From the NCBI GenBank assembly GCA_947095585.1, contig OX352762.1:115102930-115166929 (forward strand): a stretch of 64,000 bases of DNA. Reading direction: 5' to 3'. The stretch's first letter is position 1, and each line of letters begins with the position of its first letter. The notes below the pieces were generated by a model that was not told where the DNA came from, did no database searches, and was given only the letters and a program-made list of their open reading frames with translations. This DNA is from Nephrocerus scutellatus (taxonomy: Eukaryota; Arthropoda; Insecta; Diptera; Pipunculidae). Positions 19,786 to 32,940 of this stretch are shown in pieces. Both the position numbers and the translations under genes were made by a program.

Positions 19786-21335
19786 AATTGAGTCGATTTT
19801 ATGTTTATTTGTTAAAAGGATATTTCCCAAATAAGCACATCACTTTGTCAACTGACTATGTGATCTAATTAACAATGTTGTATGAAAATATCTTGTATGT
19901 ATCATAAACAAAAAAAAAGGCTATGGAGAGTAGCATTATTTTGTAGACAATGATTTTCAAAAAAAAAATTCATATAACGTTTAAAAGAGAAACTATGCGG
20001 CTTTCGTTTGATTTTTCCCTTATTTGATAGCATTGTGCACTCGTTTTTAGGCTTCAACGAACAAAAAATTTGCACTCGCAAGTTTTGAATGGATTTGTGG
20101 CCGCACGCACAAATCCGACGATGACGATAATAACAAAAGTTTTTATTTTAAAATTATATCCCCACTAATCCAATTAATTATTGTCTCAAGCGAATTAAAA
20201 TCAATGAAAAATGAAAACTAATCGCAAATCAAATGTCGAAATAGCAGCATAATGACAGTTGTGTGTACGAAGAGGTATACTCGTACAAAAAACCTTGTGG
20301 AGAAGATGCTACCCCGGAACTACACTCAGTGCAATTTTCCAAATCAAACGAACAAAACGAGTGTATTTTGCGATATTCAGTGCAGTATTTTGCACTCAGG
20401 GAAATTTTTTCTATCAAACAAAAGCCACATTAAAAAAGTGTAGAATTTGTGAAATACTTGAAATACCTAATTAGATCTCGAAGTATCAAATCTATATTTA
20501 ATGAGAGAGTCACCCACCGGGAATTCATTGTATGATTCAACTGAATTCAAACTGAGTGACAAATTTTTAGAATAGGGGCGCTAATTTTTGTAGTTAAACT
20601 GTTTTAAATTTTCTACTGGATAGGTCAGTGCCAAATGACTTTATACGCACTGTTAATTCAGAGAGATTTGCTTAATAGTTCTTATCAGGAATCTCCTTAC
20701 GTTATTGCTTTGATAAAAAATCTAATTAAATGTCACATTGCTCGGTTTATTTTGTACTTATGTATGTGTATAAGTTACGTTTTTCGATTAAATCTGGTGC
20801 GGTGATTTCTTTGATCTTGTCTGCAGATCTGATCTGAGTTAAGCTAAAACAATGTTAATTGTTTTCATTCAATTTACAATTTAACAAGCGAAATACTGAT
20901 TTGGGAATTTATGAGAATGACGCTGATAGAATGTCTATTAAGTTGTTTAATTCCTTATGTTTCTTAGAAGGTAATTTTCTAGTTACTCTATTTGTTTTTC
21001 AATCACATTCTCTTAGCACATTCTTCTAATAAATTAGTAGCGGGTCGTAGAAGGTTGCTGATATTATGCTATAAAACGGCTCAATAACATGACTAACAGA
21101 ACAATTGTAGCAGGAAACAAAATAATAATAACGAGTGTATCAACGAACAATTCCGTTTTAGTTTAGTTTAGTTTATTTCATGTAAAAGGTATCTTCGTAT
21201 CTTTCTATCTTCTAGAGACTTATGATTTATATTTTGGATTTAAATTTGTTTTAGTTTTAAGTTTGATATTAGAAAGTCTTTTCATTAATATGTGCTATGT
21301 TAAGCCGGAACTATAATGAAATTTCCCCTTCTTAG
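19786..21335. other. AT-rich intergenic upstream of the orphan exon pair
   Basis: No supporting upstream exon of the candidate gene was identified. The overlapping ORFs at 20229-20474 on both strands show no family motif. Confidence 0.45.
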
Positions 21336-21829
21336 GCCATCTAAAAACCGGATGTTGAGCGAATGCAATGAAAACGTACGAAGAGGCTCCAGTAGCGTTC
21401 GTATGAATTTTGTGGACTCTGGCAATCGATTAGATGTGCCCCCTGGCGAGCGGCTTTTCTCAAGAAAATCTGACATTTGTCATTTGCAACGTGTAAATTA
21501 AATATTTTTTCGAGTTACAATTTTGTAAATATATTTATTGAGTCTGTGCGCAGCAGGAGATTACTATATGACAAAAGACATCCTCTTTATTTTAATCGCA
21601 TAGAAAACAAAGGCATGGAGACAAATTAGCACCGAAAATAACAAAACGGTTAACATCGTATTTTCTCTTAAAACCATAAAATCTGATTTTGTTTATTTCA
21701 ATTTTAGTTACTGAGTGCAAGGAGTGCATGAGTGCGGGAAAATTTGCACGAGAGGTCAAAAAGATGAACCTGCCAACCGGCTTCATCTACGAAAATAATT
21801 GCGATTTCTTCGAGGATATTAGTTTTTAA
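21336..21829 (+). CDS. Possible two 3'-terminal exons of an unrecognised gene
   Basis: Segment 21336-21490 follows a good pyrimidine-rich acceptor (TTTCCCCTTCTTAG) and ends before GTGTAA with one base over; segment 21708-21829 follows TTATTTCAATTTTAG and supplies the other two bases. Together they read PSKNRMLSECNENVRRGSSS, VRMNFVDSGNRLDVPPGERL, FSRKSDICHLQ, then TECKECMSAGKFAREVKKMN and LPTGFIYENNCDFFEDISF, stop. The second segment has C/G-rich third codon positions unlike its AT-rich surroundings. I do not recognise the protein. The first donor is weak, no polyadenylation hexamer is obvious, and upstream exons were not found, so this stays tentative. Confidence 0.35.
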
Positions 21830-21992
21830 AAGACTCTATGAAAGCACGAAGCAATAACTATAATTGTTGTGGTGCTTACTAATTAATATTTTATTTATAT
21901 TCGTATTTTTTAAGAACACTATGTGATGAGGATGTGTATAACCGGACACCTGACAACAAGGCAACTACAACACCAACACAATCACCACAACC

Positions 21993-22550
21993 TAAAAAAA
22001 AACCCATAAAAACTCAAATTTTTTATCTAAATTCTCTAATAGATACATATGTGTGCAAAGTTCGAACCGGGTTAATTTGCAAAATATTAATATAAGAGCG
22101 CCTTCACTTCAAAATTTTTACAAAAAGTGCTGTCACCGGAGATACACATGTGTAAAAAAATTGTATGGGAGCTCCCGACCTTGGGGCCCAATCACTTTCA
22201 AATTTCAATAGTAAGTGTTGTCATTGGAGATACACATGTGTTTAAAATTTGAAGAAAATCGGGTTAATTTAAAAAAAAATTTATATGGGCACGATCACTT
22301 CAAAAATTTTAAAATTTAAAAAAAAATCAGTGATACAGATGTGTATAAAATTCGAAGAAAACCGGGTCAATTTTTAAAAAAGTTAGATAGGCCTCAGGGC
22401 CTCAGGATTTAGGTCCCGAATTTTAATAGAAAGAATTGTCACCGGAAATACACATGTGTGCCAAATTTCAATAAATTCGGGCTTGGGAAGTGGGTTAAAA
22501 ATTGATCACAAGATCTGACCAGCCAGCCAGCCACGGACACGCGAAGTTAA
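21993..22550 (+). mobile_element. Tandem-subunit repeat family, copy 4
   Basis: Starts with AACCCATAAAAACTC and TAAATTCTCTAAT and has at least four diverged subunits, each with an ACACATGTGT-type core about 100 bp apart. Its right end is interrupted by a SINE at GAAGTTAATAT. Confidence 0.65.
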
Positions 22551-22775
22551 TATAATAATAATATTCGGCGCGACAGACCGTTGCCTAGCTTCTCGTAACC
22601 ATTTGTGTTGCGCATGTATATTTTTGGGCACAAATGGAAGGGACCTACAATTTAAGGCCGGATCGCTCGGAACGTTTGTCACTCATTCGCCAGATGTGGG
22701 AGCCCGTGAAAAATACTTTTGGTGTTACTGGGATTCGAACCACGTAGCCATGCACATTTCCATTGATCCACGTTT
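22550..22775 (-). mobile_element. tRNA-derived SINE, copy 4
   Basis: Reverse orientation; box B present as GGTTCGAATCC in reverse (GGGATTCGAACCACG), internal deletion in the body. Inserted at the right end of a tandem-subunit repeat copy. Confidence 0.75.
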
Positions 22776-22874
22776 ACGACCACCAAAAATTAGACTTAGC
22801 GTAGGTAAAGTTGTAGCAATGGTCTGTTAAAGCGTGTAATTCTCCATTATTCAATCGGAAGTATAGATGAGTTG

Positions 22875-23271
22875 AAAGTAAATTCTCTAATAACCAAAAG
22901 TATACTGAATTACACTATAAATGCTGAGAAAAAATCCACTGCGTGCTCTGTGGTTTAAAAATCCCTCAACCACCAAATCGTAAGCTCTGCTGCACACAGC
23001 GCAAACACCACACACCCTCATTATATTATGGCGTGATCTGATGCAGCTATATGGCATTATTTTTAAAAATCATTTTTGTATGGGAGCCTCCCGACCCCGG
23101 GGCCCGATCACAACCAAATTAATAGAAAGTGTTGTCACGGGAATTACACACGTGTGCAAAGTTTCAATAAAATCGAACTTTGATAAGTGGGTTAAAAATT
23201 GATCGCAAGATTCCACGACAACAGACAGACAAACAAATCCATGGGCACGCGAAGGTAATATAGAGAATTTA
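22875..23271 (+). mobile_element. Tandem-subunit repeat family, short copy 5
   Basis: Bounded by TAAATTCTCTA and AATATAGAGAATTTA, with a single subunit. Its left part (AACCAAAAGTATACTGAATT, AAATGCTGA) is shared with 58800-59182, defining a subfamily. Confidence 0.65.
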
Positions 23272-23805
23272 GTAAAAAAAAAAACAAACCTAAGGTAACT
23301 TCACGCATAGCCGCGGAATTTTTTATTTATTTTTTGATCAACTTGATTCTTTGTTGAATACGGCTAGTAGCATTTACAAAATTAATTAGTTAAATTTATT
23401 TAGGCGCCACTTTGAATCAAATTTTAATCATATTCCGTGAATGTGACAAGGTTAGTGATTGTAGATCTTGCAGCAACTAATTTCGTTGCTTTTTCGCAAA
23501 TAATCCTTTTAAGGAGAAAAAAATGTGGTCCTTCGTAATTTTTTCGAAGATTTTTGGGACCATTTTAATATAAATTTATCGGATGTTTTTCTTCCCTGAT
23601 TTAAAGATGGAAGTACTCCATGAAGTTTGGCACTTAACCAAAAAATGATCTCTCAATTAAGGATAAATGAAGCAGTAATTTTTAAGGTTTTAACAAAATT
23701 TATGCAATTCCATCTGGACTATTATTACACATTTTTATGGATAAATTGAAAAGGGCGCAAACGCGATTATAAATATTTTCATTAGGGTTTCGTTTGATTA
23801 TTTAA

Positions 23806-24335
23806 ATGCTGAATCACGCTTCTTTTTTACTGAAGCCCCATGAGGCCCAGGCAAAACATACCTTTACCACACTGATGTGCTATGTAGGAGCAAAAGGACA
23901 CAAAGTTCAAGCACTCGCTACCATAGGAATTGCAGCTGATTTGTTGGCAGGTGGTCGGACAGCGCATAATGGATTCATTTGCTTCGAGTAATACTCGTAG
24001 ACCAGTTCTTAGAGGAATTATGAACGATACTGATATTGGGAGGTGACTTTCGATAAAAATTAAATGTAGTGCCAAGAGGGACTGTAACTGACATCATTGA
24101 ATTGTGCGTCAAATATTCGCCACCTTGGCGTCACGTCAAACAACGCAGTTTAATTACCAACATGCGCTCAGCAGGACAATATTCTTTTTAATGAATGGGT
24201 GGTGCGCTTAAGTAATGGTATCTTAACAAACGATTGTGATGATGAACTTTAAATTTTTTTAGAGTAATAATTATATATTGGGACTCAAGTAAAAAAAAGT
24301 TAATTCCGTTATATTTGGCGAGTACTCACTTGTAA
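23806..24335 (+). pseudogene. Helitron helicase relic with 3' end
   Basis: Plus-strand translation gives GAKGHKVQALATIGIAADLL then AGGRTAHNGF, the helicase stretch equivalent to VASSGIAATLLxGGRTAHS, and then PRGTVTDIIELCVKYSPPWR and SLITNMRSAGQ, equivalent to LPVVPKG...SPLWR...LTKNMR. Frameshifts and stops intervene. The last part (24250-24335) is shared with 32865-32935 and is probably the 3' terminal region of the element, which would mean an internal deletion joined helicase to end. Confidence 0.75.
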
Positions 24336-27099
24336 CGTAAATAAGTTGGTTCCCCTTGAAAAAAAACCGGCAGATATGCCACAAATTGTCTCTAAAGACT
24401 TCAACGTTTAAAATGATAATATCAAAGCTGTACAGCAGTATACTATGTGTGTAGAAGAGATCAATATTTCCCAACATGTCATTTTAATACAGAAAAATAA
24501 ATCATAACATTATAGTGGATGAAGGTATCCACTTTACCGCTTTACCGCTTTTCCCGCCCTATTTTTATTGCTTTGGCAATATGTTGATGTTCTATACATA
24601 ATTCGTGTGCCAGATAAATGAAAATCAATTTATATACGCGTTCTGTTTAAGAATTAAAACGTAATCCCAATTTTATAGGTGTGATATGAAAATGGTGGTT
24701 ATAAGCCATTCATTTTTAGGGTAAAATCGATAAAAAGTTTATTATTTATTGTAACTCTGTTTACAAATAATCTTGATGGAAGTGCGGTGAAACATCTAAG
24801 ACGACTTTAAATGCCAATTTGTCTGCATTTAAAAGATTTACTATGCAAATGTTAGACCAGACACCAGCAACAAGTGTAACACAAATTAATTGATTTTTCT
24901 ACCTACTCGTGGCAGCTATCAAAACAGAACAAGTATTTTGACGGCAAAAACGGCTAGGAAAAATAAATAAAGTTTGTGATTTGCCATCATATGAACGGCT
25001 ACTGTTTTAATCACACACTGAAAATTGTATTACTTTGGCTTTGGGGTTTCACCTCATCCAACCTTGGCGTTACTACTCATTCCGGGGGCTACAAAACTTT
25101 TTGAATGGGAGATCATATACTCCGATCTGATGACCGTCAAAATGCACATGTACTTGTTGCACTTGCACTTGTTTCAATCAGTCAAGATGCAAAGATGGTA
25201 AGAGGTATTTAATAATAGTAATAATAATGAGCAATTTATATTTCATATAAATTAATTCTGTAATTTAAACATTTCAATGTTTTTTATGAACTCAATACAT
25301 ATCCGTTTCCGGTAATAGGTTCTACATTCGATTGTTGCTATCTATTGCGGTAAGTCAATTAATTCGGAATATCAATTAACATACTTGGATAGGATCAAAC
25401 GACATTTCTTCTTTGTCGTCACGTTATCCGGAAAACTTATTGAATAAAAAAAATTTCTTTTTTGGGTGTACATGTTAAAAAATATAGCCTTAAAATTATT
25501 TTTGAAGTTCAATTCGAACATTTAATTTAATATTTTACTGCTTTGGCGTTAACATCTAATACATTCATTTTTTATTACAGAAATTGAACGAAATTGTTAT
25601 TTAAATTGAAATAAGGGTATTTTTTCGTTTGTCTAAGAATTAATATATTTAGTTAACTTTTAAAAAATTTAAACAATCACTGCCAACTTATTTCTTTGGA
25701 TCCTGAAGTAAGCAAGTACTGAATTAATGATGATTCCTAAAGGATGTAAAGTTTTTCTTGATAGTGTTTTAAATCCTAAATCTTATCCGTTTTGAAAGTC
25801 AAATACTGGTGTTAAACTTCACTCTTTCCCAAACTTACCTTTTTTTTTAACGTCGTTGATAGTTACTTGTTACTAGGCGTTAATGTTTTTTGTATAGTCG
25901 CGGATCTTGTTACTTGTTTTATTTCCGCGTAAATGTTTTTTCTGTATATTCAAAAATGTTTCACCACCCTACAAAAATATTTCACTTGATTTTATTACAA
26001 AAAATTTGAAATTTTTTTCGATCGAAGGCAGAGACACTGTTTTTAACAACTGCGTTTATCACTTGACAATTTGAAAATGATCGCATCAATAGTCAAAAGT
26101 CATATTCGAAATAATGAAATTTATGCACAATCTTTGTATTTTTGGGTATAATTAAAAAATTTCTTGTTTACTAAATATCAGGATTGAGAGTTCTATGATC
26201 TGTCCTTTTACACATGATAATTTTCATGGGAGACAAAAGAAATTCAACAAAGATCGTCACACGCGCAAACAGACTGACTAAGCCACTGATAACCGCTTCG
26301 ATTACCGATGTTATTCTATGCGTAGCTCAGTTGAAAATGAAAGCAGTTCGCTTGTGACGAGAGCTGTAGTCGATTACTCAATGGACGAGCGCGGCACTTA
26401 TTATTACACGATTAGAGTGAAATAAACGTAAACAACAGCGAAAGGCTTAGAACTCTAAGCGTACACGTGCGCTTCGTTATAGAGGAAGCGAATGAAAGAC
26501 GGAAATGTAGAAAATGCATGCCATTTTAAATGCAGACAATAATTACATCGGAAAGAATTTAACCCTAAGAATAAGTGGATCAAGGTAACCTTAGTAGCAC
26601 TGTACTGTTTCACTGTTTGAGACACTATATTTAACTAGAGTTGAGATATTATGATTGTAATTAGAAGATTCGATCAAAACAAATGTTATAATATCTTAGT
26701 TTTTTATATTGCATTGCTTTGCCTTGCCTTGCCATTTATACAGATTGTATGGTATTGGTAAGGGTACATCTGTACTTTTATCCATACCGTATAGAGTTGA
26801 TACTTGGGTTAATGGTTACTTATTATTACAGTTATATTATAGCAGTAATTTAAAATTTTAAGGGCTTAATTATCACTCAATAATTTAGTCCAAAACCCCG
26901 CGTATTTTATTCATTACTATGTTTAGCTCTATGCTCGGCACTATCTCTTTGATCCTATCTTTAAATAAAAACTAAAAACTAAACAGCATATGCATATAGC
27001 AGATTTTACCCTTAGGCAAGCGATAGAAAAGTGTCTAAAATATTCCAAAACTCACTACACCATCTGTTTATAGACTAAATCATAACCAGAGTAGACTTT
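24336..27099. other. AT-rich intergenic, nothing recognised
   Basis: About 2.8 kb without a recognisable coding segment or repeat copy. Slightly GC-richer at 26290-26480, which could hold an untranslated exon, but nothing supports one. Confidence 0.5.
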
Positions 27100-28740
27100 G
27101 TAAAGCTATGAGATATGAGAGAGTTTGCCATACTTAATAAACGAACACGACTATGTAGGTTTAGTTGACCATGCATATTGTTATAACGTTAGAATCCAGA
27201 TACAGCGGATGGTATGCAATTTAAGGCTGCATATAAATGAGAGCGAAACAAAGTATATGGTGGTTACGTCTGCGTACAGAAGATTAAGGATTGATTACTC
27301 AATTAAGACTAACTTGCAAGATGATGAGGAAGATTCACCTGAAATCGAGAATATCGAAAGCTCAGTTTAAATTTATTCAATGTAAAAGAGCATTTGGCTG
27401 AGTCCGAAAATGGTACTTAACGATAATCAGACCCATTATCACCTATGAGGCAGTTGTTTTGTGGGCAAGAACTTGTCTTAAAATGGCTAAGAGAACACTA
27501 AACAAATTGCAAAAGAACGTCTGCCTGGGAATAATGGGCGCAATGCGCTCTACATCGGCAGATGCTCTCAATTCACTGCTAAATCTGCCACCTCTGGATA
27601 TAGTAATTCAGATGGAAGCGGTAAAAGCTATATGTCGATTTCGCAAGAATAAGGTCTGGCATTATGAGCATAAGAGTGGGCATGGACACATATTCCAAAA
27701 GGTTTCGGAACAAATACCTACGCTTCTGATGCCTGTGGACAGTACTGTACCATTTCTTATATTTAAAAGAGGATATAAAGTTCGATACCCTAGCAGGGAA
27801 AGTTGGAAAAATTCAACTGAGATCCTTAGGGAATTCAAACCCATGAAGGAACTGGTGCAAAATGGTTCTTAGATGAGAATTCTAAGGAGTCATTCGCACT
27901 TGGAAAATGGCTTAGTGGTTTTCAAACAGAAATATTTGCTATTTTACAAGTTGCCAACTGGGATGTCTCTCAAAAGATACAAGGACGAAACTTTGCAATA
28001 TGTTGTGACAGCCAAGCTGCTCTACTAGCACTGGAATCACCTTGTGTCAATCCGGATATTGTTCTAAAATGTAAGTAAAGACTGAAACCTATTTCAAGAT
28101 GTAATTCCGTCACTCTTATCTGGGTTCCTGGACATACAAGAATAAAAGGAAATGAATTTGCTGATGCACTTGCAAGAAGTGGTTCTTCCGATACTACTAC
28201 TGGTCTGGAACCAATGTTAGACTTGAATTAGGCAAGCTGAAATATTGGTATTCGAAGATTTATGGAAAGCGAACAGGAACAACGTTGGCACTCCATAAAT
28301 ACATGTAGAACAACCAAGCACTTTGTGGATAGGCCTAACTAAAAAACGGCTAAGTTCATTTTGGGAATATCTAGAAGGAACTGTCGTATTTTCGGTTTAC
28401 TTACAGGACATAATCCGACTGGAAGTCATATGTTCAAGTTGGGACTTACATTGGATCCAATATGTAAGTCTTGCCTGGAGGAAGAAGAAACAACACAACT
28501 TTTCCTTTGTAGCTGTCGTGCTTACTCCAGGCTACGGATGAACGTTTTTGAAAGGGATATAATAAAGATAGAAGAACTTCAGTCGTTGAAACTAGAACAA
28601 GGCCTTCGCTATCTTAAAGTAACGTAGAGATTTGAGTAGTGAACTTACTGGGAACGAGTACAATGGAGCAAAGGTCTGAGTGCTCTGGTGGGGTTTTTCT
28701 CAGATTATCCCACCAACCCACTACACTATATACCTCAATT
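27100..28740 (+). pseudogene. I-type LINE relic with RNase H and cysteine-rich C-terminus
   Basis: Disabled frames read RT thumb/connection sequence (KRTLNKLQKNVCLGIMGAMR, LNLPPLDIVIQMEAVKAICR), an RNase H domain (TEIFAIL, CCDSQAALLALES, IWVPGHTRIKGNEFADALA, holding Glu, Asp, His and Asp catalytic positions; the first Asp-containing strand is lost) and a C-terminal zinc-knuckle-like GHNPTGSHMFKLG...CKSCLEEEETTQLFLCSC. RNase H after RT places it in the I/LOA superfamily. Confidence 0.75.
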
Positions 28741-28829
28741 AAGACAGTGTACCACGAATTTCAAGTATTGCAATTGTAGCAACCGATATCAGCATAGAAC
28801 CATAAATACGCGCATGGTTGCTTAAGTCC

Positions 28830-29240
28830 AACGAAACCTACTTTAATCTTCAAATCCAGGAATTTCGTCATAACATCAAAACTGCTAGTGTATAAACAAT
28901 GGACTCTGAGCAGAAAGCTCTCTGACTGCTTAGACGCGTTCGAGAAGAAATTCTTACGAGAAATTGTTGTGTGAAGAAGGACAATTTCGGGGATGAGCGT
29001 TACCTGAATGGCGCCCCCTTGCGGAGAATTAAGCTCTTTATGCTCGGGTGTGCATGATACCTAGCTTGCATTAGCGTAGAGGATCATGCTCGAAAAGTCA
29101 TTCGTGGTATGATTTATGAAACACAACTGCGATGCTGGTCAAACTTACGCTTGAAGGTTGATGCCTAGCTGGATAGCTTCGAATCGAAATCGGGATTTGT
29201 GTACAGATTTTATGCCGAAGACGCAGAACTCTAGTTGTAG
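28830..29240 (+). pseudogene. LINE C-terminal fragment
   Basis: Frames give QWTLSRKLSDCLDAFEKKFL, DERYLNGAPLRRIKLFMLG and EDHARKVIRGMIYETQLRCW, resembling the post-RT region (ARLRWAGHV..M..D.PARKV) of widely spread insect LINEs. Clade not determined; several stops. Confidence 0.55.
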
Positions 29241-29351
29241 ATCCATATATGATAAGGATACCATATATACTGCTTTGCTTAAAATAATTTTGCTTTTTTC
29301 GTGAAGCAGGTGTCATTTTACAGAAGTAAATTTCCTTGTGATTCAAAACAA

Positions 29352-29765
29352 AGCGAGTATCCATACTAATATTATAAGTGTGAAAGTAATATTTGTATGA
29401 CTGATATTACTGAACTACAGTTTCGGGTTGACCGATTTGGCTCATTTTTAAATGCTCGTAATAGTCCGGGGATGATTATAGTAAAACCTTAAAAAATGCC
29501 GTTTCCATGAGATTTATGTATGAACTAGCGACCATAACTCACGATTCGAACACGTTATAGGCTACAATTTTAGACAGTGGCGGGTAGGTGGTGGTGGGGC
29601 TCAATGGGGTGCGGTGGTTTCAGTGGGGGAGCGATCAGTTTGATAGGTTCAGTAGGGTGTGAGGGGCAACCAGACAACGCCTGTTACTTTAGCTTTTGGT
29701 GGTTCTAAACGGTGTCTTAGGGGTTGGTATCGGCGGATCCCGGGTAAAACCAGGGCTAATAACTA
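29352..29765 (-). repeat. Family F dispersed repeat, copy 2 (inverted)
   Basis: Reverse complement carries the CTAG head (AGTAAACTAGTTATTAGCCC, TTTTACCCGGGATCC) and the tail CCCGGACTATTACGAGCATT, TAAAAATGAGCCAAATCGGT matching 36030-36080. Confidence 0.6.
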
Positions 29766-30788
29766 GTTTACTATAACAAAATGTAGTTCAGTAATATAAT
29801 TTTTTACGAAACGGGAGTTTGTTCACAATTCATAAAAATGCGCTTTGGCAAGCCAAGCTAAGAAAATTATATGCCAAGGAAGCATATTTCATTGCAACTT
29901 GTCATTATTATTTTCAGGTGTTTTTTTTTTATAAAATTGTAACTTACTATCTTAAAAAATGAACTGCAAGTGCTCAGAGGAGAAAACTTCATTCTTAAAA
30001 TCAATTTTATGTACCGTTTATTTACTGTATGAGTAAGTAGTGAACACAATGCATATATTTATCACGGTAACTTATTTTACATAAAACAAAGTGAACAATT
30101 ATTATCAATAAAGAGGTTTTTTTAAGAGCCAATATGAATTTAAATAATTCCTTAGAATGCCGCGTAATAGTTCTATAACATTATTCCTTTAGACTTGAGT
30201 TGTTCGTAATAGCTTTTCCTCTTAAGCTGTTAAACTGTTGAACTTTTAGGTAGTTTTCCATTTGAGGCACCCTACAGTGGGTATTATTTTCTATAGTGTT
30301 TGTTTAGATAAAAATAATATTACATTTTTATGCACCGTGAAGAAAAGTAGAAGTAGTAAATAATATACATACAAAGCAAGCTAAATAGACAAAAAGCCAG
30401 AAAGGTAAAAATGATCGTGCGAAAAATCATAATTGTAGTCCTAACTCAAAAGGAAATGTATACGTGTACAACTTAGCTTTGTATTATCATATGGTTCATA
30501 TTATCTCGCCCATTATGGTTCACTTAGGTTCATTATTGCTAAATAAACCTAAGTTAGCGGTATTGGTTCAAAATATTTATCTTAATTTTTTTTAAATTTC
30601 AACTCACTTTCAAGTATGTGCACTTAGATGGACCAAAGTTACCCTGTTCCTTTTAATTGAACGCAATAAGGTTTTTAACCAAATAGAGCGAAATAAATCC
30701 TTTTTCTGTTTAGGTACATGATTTCTAGCTCGGATTGTTGAATTCGATCACACTATTTAATGAAGGTAATCGATATTTTCTAGTATTT

Positions 30789-31065
30789 TTGTGAGCCCAA
30801 AGGGTGAAGCGAATAATCAGGTCAAAGGTTTGTCAGCATTTGATGGGACTTGTATTAAAACAATTGTTTAGCGCTCAGCTTGCGATGAGAAAATTTTGGG
30901 ATTTTGTTTTTCTCATAGGGGTTGTTTTAGGAGGAAAGGATTAAAAAAAAAGGGTTTTTTTTAATGAAACTAAAATCCTTTTAAGCTAATTCAGTCCTTA
31001 GACTGAATAACAACTATCCATATGGCGAGCTGAGAAGCTCCGTTTTACTATCTTAGGTATAGGGT
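30789..31065 (+). repeat. Hairpin-ended dispersed repeat (family G), copy 1
   Basis: GAGCCCAAAGGGTGAAGCGA near the start and GGCGAGCTGAGAAGCTCCGT near the end match 61516-61770. The terminal stem-loop is perfect in the other copy. Confidence 0.6.
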
Positions 31066-32187
31066 CGCATTTTACATTCAATCTGTAGAGTGTTAAAGAT
31101 AGTTAAAGATCTCTGTATGCCATTAAATTGTTTAGATCTATCTGCTCATTCAACAAATTAATATTATTCCTATCTTTGTTTAACTAAAGGTAATAAAAGT
31201 AATAGAAATAATTAAATTCCTCTTGTTTTTCATTCGCATAGATAAAATACACGTTGATCTATGACATTACGATGTCGTAAAAACAATAACAACATTACCA
31301 TATATTTATTTATAATGTGATTTTGTAGTACAATGGCTAATTCTTCAATTACTAGTAGATTTTTAGTCGATTTTTAACAAATTATATTCGTCATAGTGTT
31401 TAGCGCAAAATGACTTTTCTTAGAATCTAATACTAAAGATTAGTTTTTTTCTCCTAACCAATGAAATCATTTTACTTTTTCCTTGTTTAATAATTAATTA
31501 CTTTTTTATTAGTTTCATTAAACATCCTCATAAGTAAATACATTATGTACGTCAAGAGTTTATTCCAGTTAATAATACAAAAGTACATTTTGTTGCATTT
31601 GCTTCCGGACGGTGTAACGTGCCCCACAGTGATGTTTGCTCTATTTCACCAAAATTTTTTGAACTCTTTTTTTTGAACTCTCTTCCTGAACGGCTACATT
31701 AGGTTAATAATTTTTTAAATATTCTTTTTCCATGTAGTTTTAATAATAGATATAATTACTTCGATGAAAAATTACTCAGAAAAAAAATCAAGTTACTCCA
31801 GCAACCTTTAAGGTAATTCGGAGCCTAAAAAACAGATTAGGGATGTTTCCGGCACAACTTAAGACCGGAAAGTTCAATTTCAAAAATGCTTTCTTTAAAA
31901 TAGTTTTAGAATAAATGAGAGCAGTGACTAGATTTCATACGTCAACGGGTTGAGGAACCTACCTGTAACTTTTTTGCTCTAACTCCTCACAGAATCCGCT
32001 GATAAAAGCTTTTACATCAGAGGATCTTCTGAGGTCTGTACATCAATGATATCTGGTAGCATCCATTAAAACAAGTAAATGCAACAAAACTTCGTTTTTC
32101 GGATACAAACTTTTATGTATACATCGAAACACGCCGAACAGTCACAGTTATCGCCTAATAACATAATTATCGTTGTCTGTTTGTCTG
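31066..32187. other. AT-rich intergenic, nothing recognised
   Basis: No coding-like or repeat structure beyond poly-A and poly-T runs. Confidence 0.5.
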
Positions 32188-32315
32188 TATGGATATAACG
32201 CTTTTATGTCACCACATACCGCCTAAACCACTGGACGTATCGAAGCCATATTCACACCATATGTTCGTTTGGTGCTCCGATGAAAAATGGTGAAATGGTT
32301 AGGTGGTAGAAAAAA
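32188..32315 (-). repeat. Single inverted unit of the 36.1-37.1 kb satellite
   Basis: In reverse complement, GGAGCACCAAACGAACATAT and ATGGCTTCGATACGTCCAGT, GGTTTAGGCGG align with the array units at 36135-37090. Confidence 0.6.
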
Positions 32316-32379
32316 GATTCCGTAATTTTTGACGTACTTAAGAAATTGCAAGTTGGTGCATTTATCATACTTCTTCGAA

Positions 32380-32940
32380 ATCTAAACGCAAAAGAGTGTT
32401 TGTTGAATGGAACTCGATTAAAAGTCTGGAGTCTTAATCGAAACTGTATAAACAGAAATTATCACAGGAAGTAATAAGTGGGAAGAAATTTGCATTCCTA
32501 CATAGAATTGATTTGGGGCGAAAGTACTTTGCCATTCAAAGAATGAAGCGTCGCCAATTTCGTTTGATGTTGGTTTTTGCAATGACCACCAACAAGAATC
32601 AAGCCCAGTCTTTTGATCATGTCGGTGTATATCTTCTTGAGCCGTTTTCGCTCATGGACAGTTATATGTCGCTTTAAATCGAGGAAGATATCAAAAAAAT
32701 TTGAAGTCTTAATTAAAAATAAAGATTGTCAAGGAGATTTACTTAAGAACTCGAGTATGCTTACAAAAAACAGTGTAATTAAAGAAATCCTGAACTAAAT
32801 AAATAAATATGGCTATTTTTTGAACTTAATTTTATCCAAAACAAAAACATACTTTACTTTTTTAGAGTAGTAATTATATATTGGGACTAAAGAGAAAAAA
32901 GTTAATTCCATCATTTTTGACTGGTACTCACTAGTTTGGT
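32380..32940 (+). pseudogene. Helitron helicase C-terminal relic with 3' region
   Basis: Frames read CLLNGTRLKVWSLNRNC, ELIWGESTLPFKRMKRRQFR, LMLVFAMTTNKNQAQSFDHV and GVYLLEPF, then tail LLKNSSMLTKN..IKEILN. This is the NGTRL, IPRI, FAMTINKSQGQ, GVYLPEPxFSHGQ order of Helitron helicases. After about 100 bp of AT-rich sequence comes the stretch shared with 24250-24335. Confidence 0.75.

Noticed and set aside
26318..26390. tRNA-like stretch GTAGCTCAGTTG
   Set aside because: It resembles box A, but no box B or acceptor stem follows at the right distance.
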